Source: Scalindua sp964584595 (GTDB lineage: Bacteria > Planctomycetota > Brocadiia > Brocadiales > Scalinduaceae). Taken from it: a DNA stretch of 14,629 nt. The stretch covers positions 1-14,629 of the forward strand of contig CAZPAM010000066.1 of the NCBI GenBank assembly GCA_964584595.1, read 5' to 3'. Under the pieces are notes generated by a model. That model ran no database searches and was not told where the DNA came from. It saw only the letters and a program-made list of their open reading frames with translations. Both the position numbers and the translations under genes were made by a program. Shown piece after piece: positions 12,380 through 14,629 of the stretch. Each line of letters opens with the position of its first letter. Within the stretch, counting starts at the first letter, position 1.

Positions 12380-13756
12380 TCAACTTTTCCCGGTAACACA
12401 TCCTATTGATTCGTATAAAATTTCCATCATATTATTCAATTCTGATATTTTTATGCTCAATGGAGGCATAATAACCATGACATTGCTTAATGGCCTGGTA
12501 ATCAAACCACGCCGTCTGGCTTCGTAACTGACCCTGATCCCAACTTTTTCTTCCCATGAATAAGGTTCCTTCGTCTCCCTGTTCTTAACCAGTTCTATAC
12601 CAACAATAAGGCCACATTGCCGTACATCTCCTACTGACTTCAGTTCCTGGAATTGCTCAAGTCGCTCCTGTAGGGCCCTGATTTTTGGCTCAAGACCTTC
12701 TATGACCTTTTCATGATCAAATATATCAATACTCGCAAGGGCTGCTGCGCATGCTAAAGGATTACCGGTATATGTATGGCCATGGAAAAATGTCTTCTGC
12801 TCACTATATTTACCCAGAAAAGCATTATAGATCTCATCTGTAGCCAGAGTCGCGGCCAAAGGCATATAACCTCCATTTAAACCTTTGGAAATAGTAAAGA
12901 TATCTGGGGTTACATGTTCATGTGAACATGCAAACATCTTTCCTGTGCGGCCAAAACCTACCATTACCTCATCCGCAATCAGAAGGATATTATATTTTTC
13001 ACATAAATCTTTTACTCCTGACAAGAATCCTTGAGGGTGAACGATCATCCCTCCCGCGCCCTGCACAAGAGGCTCCATAACCATGGCGGCTATAGAATCA
13101 GAGTTTTTCGACAATATCTCTTCCAACCCACCTAAACATTCAAGCGAACACGCAGCTTTGTCTTTATCATATGGACACCTGTAGCAATAAGGCGATGGAG
13201 AGACGAATGTCTCAAGTAAAAGTGGTTTGAATACACTGTGAAAAATATCTATCCCACCCACGCCAACTGCCCCCAAAGTATCACCATGATATCCATACTG
13301 TAACGCAACAAATTTAGTCTTCTCCCGGCAACCTTTGTATTGCCAGTATTGGAATGCCATCTTTATTGCCACTTCGATTGCATTGGAACCATTATCAGAA
13401 TAAAATACTTTATTAAGCCCTTCCGGTGTTATCGCCACAAGACGTTTTGCCAATTTTGCCGAAGGTATATTTGACATGCCAAGCAGGGTTGTATGAGCGA
13501 CTTTATCAAGTTGGTCTTTTATAGCATCATCAATCTCTTTTCTTCTATGGCCATGTATATTACACCACATGGAGGAAATACCATCTATATACTCTTTACC
13601 ATTAATGTCTCTTAAGATAACACCTCTTCCGTCTTCTATAATCAATGGTTCTTCATTGACAAAATCTTTCATCTGGGTAAAGGGATGCCACAGGTACTTC
13701 TTATCCCATGACTCCACTTGTTCCTTTGTTGTTTTTACATTCACTTGTTCGTGCAT
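12380..13756 (-). CDS. bioA: Adenosylmethionine-8-amino-7-oxononanoate aminotransferase
   Basis: This is a 458-aa class-III PLP aminotransferase. It converts KAPA to DAPA in biotin synthesis, normally with S-adenosylmethionine as amino donor. The BioA signatures are YLWHPFTQMKDF (21-32), YIDGISSMWCNIHGH (56-70), HTTLLGMSN, SDNGSNAIEVAIKMAFQYW (120-138), YGYHGDT (154-160), ADEVMVGFGRTGK (261-273) with PLP-ring Asp262, and Schiff-base K291 in TISKGLNGGYMPLA. The long-form insert carries four Cys (C191, C194, C203, C207; CYRCPY then CSLEC), which could bind a metal but is seen in relatives. AAGGT lies about 10 nt before the ATG. TTAAGA-17-TATTAT at 13773-13801 is a weak promoter candidate that would leave a very short leader. 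No other bio gene is in the window. The length is normal. Confidence 0.95.
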   Translation of the reverse strand: MHEQVNVKTTKEQVESWDKKYLWHPFTQMKDFVNEEPLIIEDGRGVILRDINGKEYIDGISSMWCNIHGHRRKEIDDAIKDQLDKVAHTTLLGMSNIPSAKLAKRLVAITPEGLNKVFYSDNGSNAIEVAIKMAFQYWQYKGCREKTKFVALQYGYHGDTLGAVGVGGIDIFHSVFKPLLLETFVSPSPYCYRCPYDKDKAACSLECLGGLEEILSKNSDSIAAMVMEPLVQGAGGMIVHPQGFLSGVKDLCEKYNILLIADEVMVGFGRTGKMFACSHEHVTPDIFTISKGLNGGYMPLAATLATDEIYNAFLGKYSEQKTFFHGHTYTGNPLACAAALASIDIFDHEKVIEGLEPKIRALQERLEQFQELKSVGDVRQCGLIVGIELVKNRETKEPYSWEEKVGIRVSYEARRRGLITRPLSNVMVIMPPLSIKISELNNMMEILYESIGCVTGKS

Positions 13757-13955
13757 AATTATGCTACCTTATATAATAAAAGTAATACCAGGAATTCTTA
13801 ACTATGATGTTTTGCCGGAAGAGATCCCGGTCTTGTTGGGGGAATCTGGAAAATCCTGTCTTAGTTCTTTGCTCAGGCAGTAACTAAGAGATGATATCAT
13901 CGCCGCAAATGGCAAATCGGTAATCTTGTATATAAGAAAAAGTATTTCTCTGCAT

Positions 13956-14120
13956 TTAACTCTTTCTTCTCTCCAACCACCTTCCGGCATAGAAAATTGC
14001 TATACCAAGCCCCACGCACATTATTTCAAGGTTCATAGAATGCTTAACAATACCAAGGTATAGGCCTTCTAATAATAAAAGCATGCCTAGAAGTTGAAAG
14101 AACTTTGGAATTATACTCAC
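13956..14120 (-). CDS. 54-residue two-helix membrane protein
   Basis: A GTG start (14120-14118) lies 3 nt after the protease stop codon, with GGAAGGG about 8 nt upstream, and opens a 54-codon frame. It reads MSIIPKFFQLLGMLLLLEGL as a first membrane helix, a short YLGIVKHSMNLEIMCV turn, a second helix (GLGIAIFYAGRWL) and a basic tail, ERRKS. The basic tail after the second helix suggests both ends are cytoplasmic. I do not recognise a family. The tight spacing, good ribosome site and coherent membrane composition argue that it is real and co-expressed with the HtpX-like protease, possibly as a small modulator; that role is inferred. Confidence 0.65.
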   Translation of the reverse strand: MSIIPKFFQLLGMLLLLEGLYLGIVKHSMNLEIMCVGLGIAIFYAGRWLERRKS

Positions 14121-14123
14121 TAA

Positions 14124-14627
14124 TCACGCCCTTCCATGTGCCAGTGCTGATAGATGTTTTACTCTTTTAACCATATTGGGATGTGTACTTAAAACCTCCA
14201 TTAGTTTATCAGAGGTTTTAATCTTTACATTCATCGTGCCTAATGATTTAAGCTCATTTTCGTCAATCGTACCACTCATATCAAGGTCAACCTGTCTTAA
14301 TTCTTTCAGTTCACTTGCCGCCCTGGAGGGGTCATTTGCAAAGAAAGCCTTATATCCCTCGATCTGTTTCAGTGACTCCTTTGGTACCTTTGCATTTCCG
14401 TATACCAATTTGTATAGCGCAGAAGCCATGTCATGAGGGGTGTTTCCCAGCTTTACACTACCAAGGTCGGCATAGTACTCCCGTATCCTTGATGCGTATA
14501 AAACCAGCATATTTGTAATAAAATAGAGGAGAAAGGCAACGATGCCTATCATGGCAGTATTGTTACCTTCGCGGTCTCTGCTGAACATGAAATTCCAGGC
14601 AACGTACCAGAGTATCATGGGTATTAC
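14124..14627 (-). CDS. HtpX-like M48 membrane metalloprotease, C-terminal part (cut by right edge)
   Basis: The frame is open to the right edge, and the first visible Met (14618) is internal, so the HExxH motif lies outside the window. Visible are a helix WYVAWNFMF, a second membrane segment (about 22-42, counting from that Met) and RIREYYADLGS, where Glu47 of the REyyAD signature is the third zinc ligand of M48 peptidases. The end, STHPNMVKRVKHLSAL, is the usual C-terminal phrase. This family degrades misfolded membrane proteins at the cytoplasmic membrane. Unusually, a complete EF-hand loop, DLDMSGTIDENE (residues 111-122, bases 14253-14288), sits between the zinc-ligand helix and the C-terminal phrase. 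A small membrane protein gene begins 3 nt downstream. Confidence 0.85.
   Translation of the reverse strand, partial: VIPMILWYVAWNFMFSRDREGNNTAMIGIVAFLLYFITNMLVLYASRIREYYADLGSVKLGNTPHDMASALYKLVYGNAKVPKESLKQIEGYKAFFANDPSRAASELKELRQVDLDMSGTIDENELKSLGTMNVKIKTSDKLMEVLSTHPNMVKRVKHLSALAHGRA
14253..14288 (-). other. EF-hand calcium-binding loop in the HtpX-like protein
   Basis: The twelve residues DLDMSGTIDENE match the canonical EF-hand loop: Asp at 1 and 3, Ser at 5, Gly at 6, Ile at 8 and Glu at 12. The flanks SELKELRQV and LKSLG are helix-like. Only one loop is visible; a pairing partner could lie elsewhere in the protein or in a dimer. Confidence 0.7.
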
Positions 14628-14629
14628 TG

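Noticed and set aside
12290..12390. Minus-strand 31-codon frame starting MGRSKRSRRVKS after bioA
   Set aside because: It has no ribosome site and is immediately downstream of the bioA stop in AT-rich DNA; likely chance.
13802..13990. Minus-strand 62-codon frame (and a 23-codon frame at 13955) upstream of bioA
   Set aside because: The 62-codon frame overlaps the better supported 54-aa membrane protein by 35 bp and shows no recognisable pattern; the 23-codon frame starts at TAAATG but is too short to support. A real small gene here cannot be excluded.
1..14629. CRISPR array, tRNA/rRNA gene, transposase, integrase or attachment site
   Set aside because: None was recognised: no regular repeat-spacer pattern, no cloverleaf or rRNA-like stretch, and no mobile-element protein in any frame.

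Overview
The window looks like AT-rich chromosome from a Gram-negative bacterium, seen in a draft or metagenomic assembly: there are two 10-N placeholders, at 7608-7617 and 10914-10923. A lipid A gene (lpxB), an outer-membrane porin, a lipobox lipoprotein and a long TPR protein with a signal peptide all indicate an outer membrane. The mix of a KamA-type radical SAM enzyme, a long-form BioA, the TPR protein, an FMN-binding protein and a lysine-rich small protein fits an anammox-type planctomycete (Brocadiales) or a relative. That placement is a guess from gene content; no marker gene is present.

Layout. (i) 1-867, minus strand: a BamC-like lipoprotein followed 3 nt later by an FMN-binding-domain protein that starts at GTG and runs off the left edge. 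(ii) 1127-2516, minus strand: an operon-like set of two receiver-only response regulators, a small winged-helix protein and a DUF2325 protein, with no kinase. (iii) 2841-4271, minus strand: an outer-membrane porin. Three copies of one 19-bp palindrome, ATTGAGACnnnGTCTCAAT, lie upstream of the porin (two) and upstream of the regulator operon (one). This suggests one repressor, possibly of the Fur family, controls both units. (iv) 4794-7354, plus strand: a CaCA cation antiporter, an imperfect inverted repeat of the 'CCACGAAGACAC' type, a small membrane protein and lpxB, whose TTG start overlaps the preceding gene. (v) 7471-7730, plus strand: a lysine-rich small protein broken by an assembly gap. 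(vi) 7762-10619, minus strand: a three-helix membrane protein and an 18-unit TPR protein 14 nt downstream. (vii) 10862-13756, minus strand: bioA and then a KamA-family radical SAM aminomutase whose 3' end is interrupted by the second gap. (viii) 13956-14627, minus strand: the C-terminal part of an HtpX/M48 membrane protease that contains an EF-hand loop, with a 54-residue membrane protein 3 nt downstream.

The most unusual content is the porin plus receiver/winged-helix/DUF2325 neighbourhood under shared palindromes. Next come the KamA enzyme, which lacks both lysine-binding aspartates, and the EF-hand inside the HtpX-like protease. Several genes use GTG or TTG starts, and three coding stretches would be missed by a simple ATG or length-based call: the FMN-binding gene, the 54-aa membrane protein, and the portions beyond the two gaps.
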